Shown here: piece after piece, positions 13,884 to 23,317 of the stretch
Layout of the letters: the number at the start of each line of letters is the position of its first letter
How positions within the stretch are numbered: the stretch's first letter is position 1
Origin: Hawksworthiomyces lignivorus
Lineage: Eukaryota > Ascomycota > Sordariomycetes > Ophiostomatales > Ophiostomataceae
Length of the DNA: 64,000 nucleotides
NCBI GenBank assembly: GCA_002917075.1
Contig: NTMA01000006.1
Location: 310,001 to 374,000, forward strand
Reading direction: 5' to 3'
The notes under the pieces: generated by a model
Database searches by the model: none
The model's input: the letters and a program-made list of their open reading frames with translations, nothing else
What the model was told of the DNA's origin: nothing
Made by a program: the position numbers and the translations under genes

Positions 13884-16724
13884 TCACACCCGGCTGATCC
13901 TGCTGCCCCCCTTCTGGTCCTCAGGCGTCTGCGTCTGGATCTGGATGGCCTCCTTGAGCTTGGCGACGACCTCGGGCTGGTTGCTAAAGGCCGCCTGCAG
14001 CAGCTCGTCGAGCTCGCGCTCGATCTTGGCGACGTTCTTGCCGCCCAGCTTGCGCGACGTGGCGTCGCGGATGAGCTTGCCCCAGCGCTGCGTGAACGCC
14101 GTGATGGACCGCCGCAGCGCCTCGTCCAGCTGCTCGCCCACGTCCTGGTCCGCGCCTGCGCCGGCAGCGCCCAGGGCGGCGGCGGCCGACGGCGACGACG
14201 CCGCACCCCCCTGGCCGCCCGGCGTGGACGCCTTGGTGCCGTTTCCTGCCGCCGCGCCACCACCCGCTCCCGTCACGGCGCCCGTGGCGCGCGACCACAG
14301 CGAGGTGCCCGGAATAAAGTTGCTAAAGTAGCCGACAAGGTTCTGGGCCACGCTGAGCGCGTCCCAGATCTGGCCAAAGTGCTGCATGCCGGCGGTGCCG
14401 TCGTTGCGGATGTCGCCGATCTCGAGAGAGAGCAGCTCGTTCTTGAGGATGAGCAGGTTCTTGAGCATGAACAAGTCGGCGTCCGTGCTGATGCGGCCCG
14501 CATTGATGCGCGCCTCGGCCCGCTGCAAGGCCTGGATAGTCTCCTTGACGATCTTGAACACAACCGGACTGTTCCGTTGCTGTGGCATTGTTAGCTCATA
14601 TAAACTTTGTGTGTGCAGAGGGAAAAACATACGCAGCGCTCCTTCGGCATTGCCTGGTCAAACATGACGAGCAGCTCGATTGCCCGGCGCACGGGCGGGT
14701 AGGCATTCGAGGCGGCCTGGCCGTTCACGACGGGAGCGATCTTGAGCGCCTCGGGCGCGACCGGCACCTTTGTAATAGTCTTTGCCACCTCGGCCTCGAA
14801 CAGGGCGTCGGCAAACACCCAGAGGTGCTCTGCGAGAAGGCGGGCGGCCATCTGCCGGCTGTGGGAGGCAAAGTAGGACGTCTCCTCGCTCTCGTCGTCG
14901 TCGTAGTCCAGCAGCAGGTACTCGTGCGTGACCCAGCCGAGCACGTTGCAGACGACGTCCAGGTCGTTGGCCGCGGCCAGGGCCGTCTGCAGCAGAGACG
15001 CAATGGGCGCAATGTTGACGGCGTTGACGAGGTCGCTCCGGTGGGCCTTGAGGATGCCGAACACGGAATCGGCGTTGGTGCTGTACTGCGGGTCGATAGC
15101 AAAGACTTTTGCGAACAGGAGTACCTCGTGGTACGAGCGCTCCAGGCTCTGCTTGATGAAGTTGCGCGTCGCCGTCTCGATCGACACCGCGGCGGTCGAC
15201 TTGGTGTCCGCGCGGAAGGCGTCGAGCTCCTTCTGTACGATGGGCCGCAGGTCCTGGTCGCGCCACTGCAGGAACGTGCGGAAGAGGTTGGTGGCGGTGT
15301 TGGAGTAGATGGAATAGCTCTGCTGGTCGGACTTCGGCACGCCGAGCTGGCTGAACGCCTTGGACGCGACCTGCTGCACATTGGGCACCAGCGAGTAGGA
15401 TCCGTCGACGAGGAGCTCCTCGAAGCGGCCGTAGGCGAGCGCATGCTGTGCCGACTCGGACTTTGTGGCGGCGATCTGCTTTGCCAGCTCGCTGGATATC
15501 TTCTCCAGGCGAGAGGTGAAGCCCACCTCAAGCAAGTGCAATGCTTTTGTCAGGAGGGCCTGGTAACGCGCCAGATACGTCTCCGCATCGCGGTACGTAG
15601 GCTACACGGCTGTCAGCAGACTGTTTGGCCTACTTGGTCACCGTAGAATGAAATACTACCCACATGTTGTGTCATGAACATGATGCAAGAGTCTAAGCTC
15701 GTGAGAATTTCAGCAAGCTCTTCATCGTCCACAAGACGGCTCGCGCCAGGCGCATTGAGACGGCGGGTGGCGCCGTCCAGATAGGCGTAGTAGTGTAGGT
15801 CCGTGCCGACCTCGTCGGCAAGTTTCTGAAGGCGGCGCTGCTCGGAAAGCAGATCATCGCACTGCGATTGAAAGGATGTCGTTTGTTCCTCGACCGTCCG
15901 GAAGGAATCGGCCAAGGATGACAGCAGGTTCAGCGCCCCATTCGTGTCGTCAATCAGGCGCCCGAGGTGCCTTTCTGTCATGGCAAGCTGGTCTCGGTAT
16001 ATTCTGTAGCAGACACGGCATTAGTGCATGGCCTGCCGGGGCTCCTGTCAGACACAAAAAAGGGCCAATAGCATACAAAAATTCATGTTGGCTGGCTTCG
16101 AGCAGCTGGTCGTCGAAGGAGTCTAGCAGAGTGGGAATCTCGAGGAACTTTTGCCATTCGAGGCTGTCCGCCGGCCCAGTCGCAGAGTCGGCGATGCACA
16201 GTGCTTCGAGCGTCACTTCCTTCTTCTTTTTTGTTGCTCTTCTCCTCCGGCTGCCGAGCTGCTTGTTGTCCCTGCCGCTGCTGCTCTTCTTTGCCGATGC
16301 CTTTGCTCCTGTCGATGTATTCGCCGCTGCAGCCTCCGCCGCCGCCGCAGCAGCAGCAGCCACGAATTTGGGCTTCGCAGCAGAGGCCTTCAAGTCTGGG
16401 AACGACTTGGCTCGCCGGATCAGGCCTTCCGCGCGGGCCCGGAGCAGGTCGTCGTCTTCGTTCTCGTCATCGTCCTCTTCGAGCAGCTCGTCTAGCGTCT
16501 CGACAGCGTCTGCTGCTTGGTGCGTTCCCTATACGAGAAGTAATGGGGGTTAGCATTGGTACATGGCGAGAATCCCGCGTCAGAGCCGCATGCTCCCGTC
16601 GAGAAGGGGGACCCACATTCGGCTGCTGGAGCAGCGACTCGCGTCGGCGGTGCCCGGGACCTTGTGCGCTGGTGCGTCCCCGCTGCAGCTCCGGCACGAA
16701 GCTGTACCAGGCGTCCTCGTACAT
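13884..16724 (-). CDS. COG3: COG3, conserved oligomeric Golgi complex subunit 3 (Sec34)
   Basis: Five exons: 16724-16617, 16528-16077, 16003-15664, 15601-14633 and 14579-13884. They join in frame into 854 residues, close to the usual COG3 size. COG3 is a lobe-A subunit of the COG tethering complex needed for retrograde intra-Golgi traffic. The Sec34 core is plain: 'SQCDDLLSEQRRLQKLADE', 'YLDGATRRLNAPG', and across the third splice 'FMTQHPTYRDAETYLARYQ'. The N-terminus 'MYEDAWYSFVPEL' is the reason for this start; an in-frame ATG at 16754 would add ten residues. An Ala/Ser/Lys-rich segment follows the acidic stretch (about residues 50-110). A Gly/Ala-rich low-complexity loop lies in the last exon near 14150-14280. 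All introns are 53-88 nt with consensus ends. Confidence 0.9.
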
Positions 16725-17503
16725 GGCTGCCAGGGCCGGGCAGCCGTCATGCAAGAGAGTGGGAATGAGATTGGATCATGCGAGAGCGGAAGTGGCGTGG
16801 AACGGGAGCTTCGTAGGAACGCCGCCGGGTCGAGTCGTCTGTTTTGGAGGGGGGTTGATTTTGGAGGTCGACTTTTTGGTTGTGCAACTGAGGGCCAGCA
16901 CAGCAGACCGACGTAAGATGCGGACGCACTCTCAGTGGTCAATATTTACAGGGGAGCCGACAAATGAACGCCAAGGACACGATGGCACTGGACGGTCTCT
17001 CAATGTGGGGTGAACAAACTTTAGTGGGGCCGCAAGCCTAGGGAGTCTTCTTGCTCGTACCTATACTCTATATGGAGTACTCTGTAACTCTGACTATTAC
17101 AGTGGACTCTCACTATTACGCAGTACTCCATATTACTTTTAGAGGCAGTAAGCTGTCGACTGTGTGAGACAGAGGCATACTTTCCTATTTGGGATATTTG
17201 ACTGCTTCTAGTTAGGTTGCTCTTTCCCCGTAAAAAGCGTTTGATCATGGCTATGAGGAAAAATATTCTCTTTGTTAAAATGGAAAGAGCAATCATCTGA
17301 CAAGTTCCGTAGAAACTTCCACAAAAGATGAGACATTTCTTTGCTCTCATTCACTGTCATTTCGTTGTTTTGTTGTTTTGTTTTATGTTGCCATTCACTT
17401 CTATTCACCTTACTCTCTTCTTCGTGTTATCAGATCTATCTCCTCGCTCCTCAAAAACAACAAACTAAAAGAGTCAACGGAAGAAAAGAAAATAAATAAA
17501 TAA
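16725..17503. promoter_or_regulatory. Divergent promoter region of COG3 and a small gene
   Basis: About 780 bp lie between the COG3 start (minus) and the small gene at 17504 (plus). No coding potential was seen. It holds a near-palindromic inverted repeat at 17069-17135 and T-rich stretches near 17350-17390. It must serve both genes, but no single factor site is clear. Confidence 0.5.
17069..17135. repeat. Inverted repeat with 12-bp perfect arms
   Basis: ATATGGAGTACT (17070-17081) recurs in inverted orientation as AGTACTCCATAT (17122-17133). Including near-matches the arms reach about 19 bp with two mismatches. The loop is about 40 bp and contains two ACTATTAC copies. The structure resembles a MITE end pair or a hairpin; no target-site duplication was confirmed. 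Confidence 0.7.
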
Positions 17504-18007
17504 ATGGATGCTGCAGACATCTGGAATGCATGGAAGGACTCTCGTGGAAAGGATGTCAGTGCATGCCAACAGCTGGTGAACGGCGATCTGACAATGCCCG
17601 AATACCTGGCCATCATGGAGAGCAACAGGGAGCAGCAGGAAATCCTCCTTGGAGCAAATGTGTCCCGCACTGGCAACACCAACGACTGGAGTGGCTGCGA
17701 CGAGAAATTAGACATGGAAATCAGCGACGAGCAGATTATCCAAGAAATAGTCAGCGAGCTTGAGGATGTCAAAAGACAGATCCGGTGAGAGATATTGCGA
17801 ACTACGAACAGCAAGACGGAGATAGCAATCATTATTAGGCCATTGCTAACTTCTAGTCCTTTCAGCCACTATGATAACCTCATCAATGCTCAGAGGGAGG
17901 AGCTTCGGTTTTGGAGAAGATACAGGGCTGTCAACTCATGCATGTGGCTCGTGGTGCTTTTGCTCTGCATCTTCCGGCTGTGGCAAACATATAGTGGATC
18001 TCGTTAG
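17504..18007 (+). CDS. Small C-terminally membrane-anchored hypothetical protein
   Basis: Two exons, 17504-17784 and 17866-18007, give 140 residues. The 81-nt intron has a GTGAGA donor, a GCTAAC branch site and a TTTCAG acceptor 15 nt after it. An earlier CTAG acceptor (17856) is also in frame but only 6 nt from the branch site. The N-terminal part is acidic and polar. A charged, possibly coiled-coil segment (about residues 75-110) leads to one hydrophobic segment, 'CMWLVVLLLCIFRLW', about 7 residues from the end. That layout suggests a tail-anchored protein facing the cytosol. No family was recognised; a SNARE-like or tether-associated role is possible but unsupported. Confidence 0.6.
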
Positions 18008-18444
18008 TGCTACTCTCACGCAGGAATGGATTGCAGCAAATTAGCGGTCTGAGCAGCGCAAAATATGGGCTTGATTCAGATATGATCAAAATGACAGCTT
18101 TACGCCACAAGATGTGTTATTGACGGAGATTATGCTATTGCGTCGGTGTGGTAGCTAGGCTTAGGAACGGCAGCAGTACATCTTGGGCGGGTGAGCGGGT
18201 GTTAGTGGACTATTCTTAGGTCTAAGCGGACTGTCAGCTGTCAAATCAGAAGCTGGCAATTTCCATCCCCCGCGTTATTAGGACATCTGGCAGAGAAAAA
18301 TTATGACATAATGAGCAAAACGTCCTCCATCAGTTCCAATGAACTTGAATTGAAGACAAAAAGCAACCGCTTTGCGTCAATTGCCATTGTACAGAAACTT
18401 GATAGCATCGTCTGCAACTCTGTGACACCGCCGCTATTTCCACA
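18008..18444. other. Intergenic, upstream of the FMP25-like gene
   Basis: About 440 bp, AT-richer, with no credible frame. It should hold the promoter of the gene starting at 18445. No specific motif was recognised. Confidence 0.5.
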
Positions 18445-20415
18445 ATGGCGTCGTTGCGAAGAGCTACCTACGCCGTGGCCGCTCTGAAGCCGCAGCCAAG
18501 TCCCTTGATTGCAGTTCGGCGGATTGGCGATGCAAGAGGCGGACCGCGGCGCGGCGGCGGGTACCGTGGCAGACGCCGCGGTGGTCGGGGCCGTTTTCTA
18601 GGGCTCCTATCGGTCGCCTTTGTGACAGGTGCTGCGCTCTACACCTACTCAACTCTCTCCTCTGGCAAGCAGACAGAAAAGAAGGAGGAAGGCGCCCGAC
18701 AACCTAATGTGGTGATTCCCAAGGCTGAGATCGAGTTCGAGGACAACCCGGCGGAGCTGCAGCGCCGCAGAGGCGAAGGTGCCAACGACCAGGAGGAGCT
18801 GCGCGCAGAGCTCAGCCCGCAGCACCGCCAGGTGCAGAGCAGCCTGGCGCGGCCGGGCGTCTACGCATGGGGCTCGAACGAGGGGCGCGTGGTGGCGCCG
18901 GACGCGCCCGAGCTGGCCATGGTGAAGCTGCCGCGGCGCATTCCCTTCTTCGACGGCCAGGTGCTGCGCGATCTGCACCTGGACCAGGACGTCGGCGTAG
19001 CAGTCACAGACAAGGGTGACGTGCTGCAGTGGGGCGCGGGCTTCTGGGGCAAGAACGGCGGGAGAAAGGCAGTAGTTACCCAGGCGCCGGTGACTACGCT
19101 CAAGGGCAAGGACATTGTCAAGGTGGCCGTGTCGGGCGATCGCGTCATTGCGCTGTCGGCGGGCGGCGCGGTCTACTCGCTGCCCATTGCGCAGGCGGAC
19201 CTGCAGCAGACGAAGACGAGTGCCGCTGCTGGTGGTGCGACTGCCCCGTCGTCGTCCTGGTGGCGGATTCCCTTTTGGAGCAGTAGCAGCGGCGCAGCAG
19301 CGCTCGATGCCGACAACACCGGCTTCCGCACGCTCACGCCCAGCGGCCTGTCGTGGGGCGAGCGCGTGGTGGACGTGCGCGCGGGCCTGGAGCACTGCCT
19401 GCTGCTGACGTCCAAGGGGCGCGTGTTCTCGGCGGCGGCGAGCTTCGCGACGTTCCCGGCGCGCGGTCAGCTGGGCGTGCCAGGCCTGACGTGGCAGAGC
19501 CGGCCCGCAGGCCCCGTGGACCAGCCGCACGAGGTAGCGGGCCTGCGCGGCATCGCGGCCGCCCAGATCGCCACGGGCGACCACCACTCGCTGGTGCGCG
19601 CGCGCGACGGCGCGCTGTACGCCTTTGGCGACAATTCCGCCGGCCAGCTGGGCATCCCGGCGTCGCGCGCCTTTTCGTCGACGGACGCGCCCGTCCGGGT
19701 GCCCGTCGACAAGCTCTACAACGACGCGGACGGCGACTCCGCTGCGTCTGCTGGCGTCGTGGCGCGCCGCGCCGACAGCGTCCCCCGCACGCCGCCGCGG
19801 GTGACGTCGATCGCCGCGGGCGGCGCCACGTCCTTTTTTACTGTCGATGCGGACGCGGACTCGGGCCGCGGCCGTAACGTCGTCGCCGACACCTGGTCCT
19901 GCGGCTCCGGCATCTACGGCAGCCTCGGCACCGGCAAGTGGGTGCACATCTCCACGGCCGGGCCCAGCAAGATCCGCGCGCTCTCAGGCCTGACCGAGTA
20001 CAGCGAGGCCGCCGGCGCCCTCGTGCCCATCCGCCTGGCCGCCCTGGCCGTCGGCGCCACCCACGCCGCCGCCGTGCTCGGCAACGCCACGCGCGTTGCG
20101 GCTGCCGGATCTGCTGCCGCCTTGCCCACCGACACCAACTGGGGCGCCGACGTGCTCTTGTGGGGCGGCAACGAGCACTACCAGCTGGGCACCGGCCGCC
20201 GCAGCAACCAGAGCGAGCCTGTGCGCATCGCGCCGCTCGATGCGGCCGGCACAGAGGACCAGCAGCAGCTGTCGGCAGACGTCCTCGACCGCACGCGGGA
20301 GCGGCTGGCGCTGACCCCGCGCACCACGGTGCGCCTGGCCGGCGGCCGCAAGATCACCATGGAGCAGCGCGTCGTGTGCGGCCGGTACGTGTCGGGCGTC
20401 TACTCGGGGGTGTGA
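18445..20415 (+). CDS. FMP25: FMP25-like mitochondrial RCC1-repeat protein
   Basis: Single-exon gene of 656 residues. The N-terminus is Arg-rich and free of acidic residues over about 45 positions, as in a mitochondrial presequence. A membrane segment follows at residues 51-71 ('FLGLLSVAFVTGAALYTYST'). The rest shows RCC1/BLIP-II propeller repeats: 'VYAWGSNEG', 'DVLQWGAGFWG', 'ALYAFGDNSAGQLGIP', 'WSCGSGIYGSLGTG' and 'VLLWGGNEHYQLGTG'. This arrangement matches yeast Fmp25, an inner-membrane RCC1-like protein linked to respiratory complex III assembly. Alanine- and Ser-rich loops separate some blades. ATG at 18445 (CACAATGG) is the first in frame. It converges on the DUF4419 gene about 500 bp downstream. 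The propeller class is clear; the orthology rests on the presequence-TM-RCC1 order. Confidence 0.85.
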   Translation: MASLRRATYAVAALKPQPSPLIAVRRIGDARGGPRRGGGYRGRRRGGRGRFLGLLSVAFVTGAALYTYSTLSSGKQTEKKEEGARQPNVVIPKAEIEFEDNPAELQRRRGEGANDQEELRAELSPQHRQVQSSLARPGVYAWGSNEGRVVAPDAPELAMVKLPRRIPFFDGQVLRDLHLDQDVGVAVTDKGDVLQWGAGFWGKNGGRKAVVTQAPVTTLKGKDIVKVAVSGDRVIALSAGGAVYSLPIAQADLQQTKTSAAAGGATAPSSSWWRIPFWSSSSGAAALDADNTGFRTLTPSGLSWGERVVDVRAGLEHCLLLTSKGRVFSAAASFATFPARGQLGVPGLTWQSRPAGPVDQPHEVAGLRGIAAAQIATGDHHSLVRARDGALYAFGDNSAGQLGIPASRAFSSTDAPVRVPVDKLYNDADGDSAASAGVVARRADSVPRTPPRVTSIAAGGATSFFTVDADADSGRGRNVVADTWSCGSGIYGSLGTGKWVHISTAGPSKIRALSGLTEYSEAAGALVPIRLAALAVGATHAAAVLGNATRVAAAGSAAALPTDTNWGADVLLWGGNEHYQLGTGRRSNQSEPVRIAPLDAAGTEDQQQLSADVLDRTRERLALTPRTTVRLAGGRKITMEQRVVCGRYVSGVYSGV

Positions 20416-20913
20416 GAGCAAGCAGGCAAAGAGACTATGTGATACGTGACGGAGAAGCTACGAAATATTGGGTGCTGGCAAAACTGGATGGGCAGGATCC
20501 TGGCAACGGCATGTTTGTGTGTAAGTTTGAACACACTGTTTGGGACTGCCGCAGTGGGCAGCATTCTCGACTGGGAAATATAGGTCTGAAATCTGGTCAA
20601 TGTAGCCTCTTAACGACCGAATACAACAAAATAAGATGCATGCCTCAGTAGAGACTATCTTCTTTCCGATGCAATAGGACATTGCATGCCTACCTTACCT
20701 TAATACCTACCCGGGGAATATCGCGGTTAAGCAGGGCTTTGCAAAAGATGTACGCATTAGATAACTATCATCATTAGAAGGGCTGTGTATATCCTACTCT
20801 CTCTTTACTTGGCACACTAGTTATGCACTGAAATGGTAAGCAATGTAGGTTAATCTGAGTCAATCTAGCTCCGCTCCCATCCACATGTTGTGCTGACGAG
20901 TCTCGACAATCTG
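20416..20913. other. Convergent intergenic region
   Basis: About 500 bp between the stop codons of the FMP25-like gene (plus) and the DUF4419 gene (minus). It should contain both 3' UTRs. No coding frame or repeat was seen. Confidence 0.6.
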
Positions 20914-22560
20914 TTACTTCTTCGCACGCCACCAGAGCCAAGTGCGCTCAGATACTTGGCGTAGACGTTGACACACCGGACCGAAAACCCCTCTCCCCCT
21001 ACGCCCTCTGGAAACATTGTCGGCGCCGTCACCCGGACCGTTTTCCTCGCCGCTGCTCTCATCAGCGTCGTCGTCGTCGTCGCCTTCACCCATATTGTGC
21101 CCACTACTGTCATCACTGTCGTGGCCGTCGCCCTAGTGCACGATTAGCAATATTTATTTGCAAAGTGACAGAAACAGTTTCCTTACCTGACCGTCGTCTC
21201 CCTCCTTCACATAAATAAACCAGGCCGGAAACGGCTGCACCGTGTCGCCTACCTCTTCGTCTCCCTCGCTTCCCTCACCGGGATAGAGCGCAAAGGCTGA
21301 AAAGCCCATGAGCCCAGCCGTCATGATGGCTTGTACTTCTAGACTCCCAGGAATTTTGTCTTCCCTTCTGTCTTGCTTTTCCTTGCCCTTCGCGATATTT
21401 CCTCCCTGCCGCCAGCAACGGGCCAGCTCGGCCGGCACAAGGCCCGGACGCAGCTCAATCGTCACATTAACCTCACACCACGCCGGTGGGACATCTTTGC
21501 TGTCAATGTACGGGTACGCCACCGCTGTCGGATCAGCCCTCGCCGCCGCCGCCACGGACTCGCCTTGGTACCGCCAACTGGACATGAGTCCCGGGTCCGA
21601 GCGCTGGTCGCCCTGCCACGCGCCCCGCGACGAGAACAGGCAAAAAGCTGTGATCCAGCCCGAGAGATACGTGGGCCCGCTGCCGCCGCCCGAGTAGTGG
21701 GCGATGCGCGACCAAAAGTTCTTGGTCGTGACGGATTCCGGCGCGCCAAACGTGTTGACCATGCTTTGAACCACGGGCGTCACGAGGGATGCCCACTCGG
21801 CCAGGTGGGGATGCGCCGGTCCGAACGAGGCCAGCTTGGGGAGTCGCATCAGGATGGCTTCCCAATCCGAGACGTCGCCGAGGAGGGTAACGGACGGGAT
21901 GCCGCAGAGGATCTGAAATCGGTATTTAAAGTAGTGCTTCATCGCGCCCATCATAATGGCGCTGCACACGATGGTGTCGATCTCGGTCGTGGTCGAAAAG
22001 GACGGAATGATCCAGGCTTGCAGGTCCTTGTCGAGCACGTTGTCCTGGATCAAGTCGGCCATTTTGGTTGTCATGCGGGCAAAGTCGATGCCCCCCCTCA
22101 AACACGCGCGAGCTAGCTCGACCGCCGTCTCGGCACCACGCGTGTCGACGCCGTGCCGGGGAGCCTCCTGGATTACCAGCTCCTTCTGGCCCTTGTGCGC
22201 GACAAAGAAGGACCGCATCTCTTCAGCGTGCGCGTTGACGTAGAAGGAGAATTGCGTGATGATGGCAATCCAGACGTCGTCTGGCCGCACCACTAGGTGG
22301 TGATGGTGGTTGTAGGCTTCAAGACAGGCGTTGACCAGACCGTTCTGGCACGGCAAGACCGAGGGAGCCACCTCGTCGCTGAGCGTCGACTGCAGCAAGC
22401 TCACTCGCTTCAGCTCGGCGCCGCCGCCGCGCAGCACGTTCCCGAGGAAATGCGAGGACGCCGAGTCGGCTTTTGTGGCTTCGGCATTGCCGGGCATCAA
22501 ACCCTTTCGAGCATCGACGCCCTTGGCAGGGTGGGACGCGATCCGGGCTGTCACCGGCAT
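20914..22560 (-). CDS. DUF4419 domain protein
   Basis: Two exons, 22560-21187 and 21132-20914, give 530 residues. The 54-nt intron has GTAAGG and CTAG ends with a GCTAATC branch site and is in phase 0. Reading through the donor would stop 10 codons later, so the spliced form is preferred. Residues 85-420 match the fungal DUF4419 pattern: 'RPDDVWIAIITQFSFYVN' (92-109), 'MTTKMADLIQDNV', 'SAIMMGAMKHYFKYRF', 'CGIPSVTLLGDVSDWEAI' and 'SGPTYLSGWITAFCLF'. The tail encoded by exon 2 is Asp/Gly/Glu-rich and ends with a basic Trp-rich stretch. Function is unknown; the family is often multicopy in fungal accessory DNA. It is divergent from the HET gene, with 757 bp between starts. Confidence 0.85.
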
Positions 22561-23317
22561 TGCGGGTAACTTTTTTTTTTTTGTCGGGATGGGTTACTTT
22601 GAGCGACATGAGGCAAACGAAGGGAGGGCGGGGGTTGTAATAGGGATATCCATTGGGCGTAGGTGTACATGGTTGGGAGTGGCCCTCGGGACTGTTTACA
22701 TCGGTGTAAAAAAACTTGTCACCACTCCCCCCGACCGCTATTGCTGTTAATTCGCTCAGTGGCGTTGATGACTGTATGCATGCTGCACGTCTCGTCACCA
22801 ATCAACCCAGCAGCCTCATCTGAGAGACCAGCTCAACGGCCGCTGGCTGCTGTTGGACATACTGCCTATCAAGAAACAGGAACTAGCATTCAGAGCGCTC
22901 TACAACTACACAGTTATAGCTGCTTGACGTAGCGCCAGTCAGTGTTGCCCGATAATAACAGGACAAACGGAGCTGGGCAACTGTGGTATTTCTGGAAGGT
23001 TTGGGAGATGCCCACCCACTTGCAATCTTGATCCGTTGGACACAACGATCGCATCGTTCAATCAAGCTGTTGCCCTACTCCCAACATCCTACAGCTCCCA
23101 CGAGCTGCAAATCAACCTCTGCAAGCACTGTCAATCCTATAACTGTGGAATCGTGACTGTTGGACTTCCAACAGCTTCCCAAGCGCTCTCCTCGCCAACG
23201 ACGGCTGGATTGAATCAGTACATGTGGTACAAAAAAGAAGAATGAGACTCTGGTCTTCAAAAAGCAGCAAGATAGCCACTCTTAGATTCCCAGCAGAGGA
23301 AAAAGAAGATAGCCGAC
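22561..23317. promoter_or_regulatory. Divergent intergenic region between DUF4419 and HET genes
   Basis: 757 bp between two divergent ATG codons. It contains a T run near 22570-22582 next to the DUF4419 start. No coding frame was supported. It is the only possible promoter for either gene on its own side, so shared control is possible. Confidence 0.5.

Noticed and set aside
16354..16393. Start of COG3 at the internal Met of the second exon
   Set aside because: It would drop the conserved 'MYEDAWYSF' N-terminus, and the upstream exon joins in frame with consensus splice sites.
18649..19947. Minus-strand open frame of 432 codons opposite the FMP25-like gene
   Set aside because: Arg/Ala-rich shadow frame with no domain; the plus-strand RCC1 repeats are clear.
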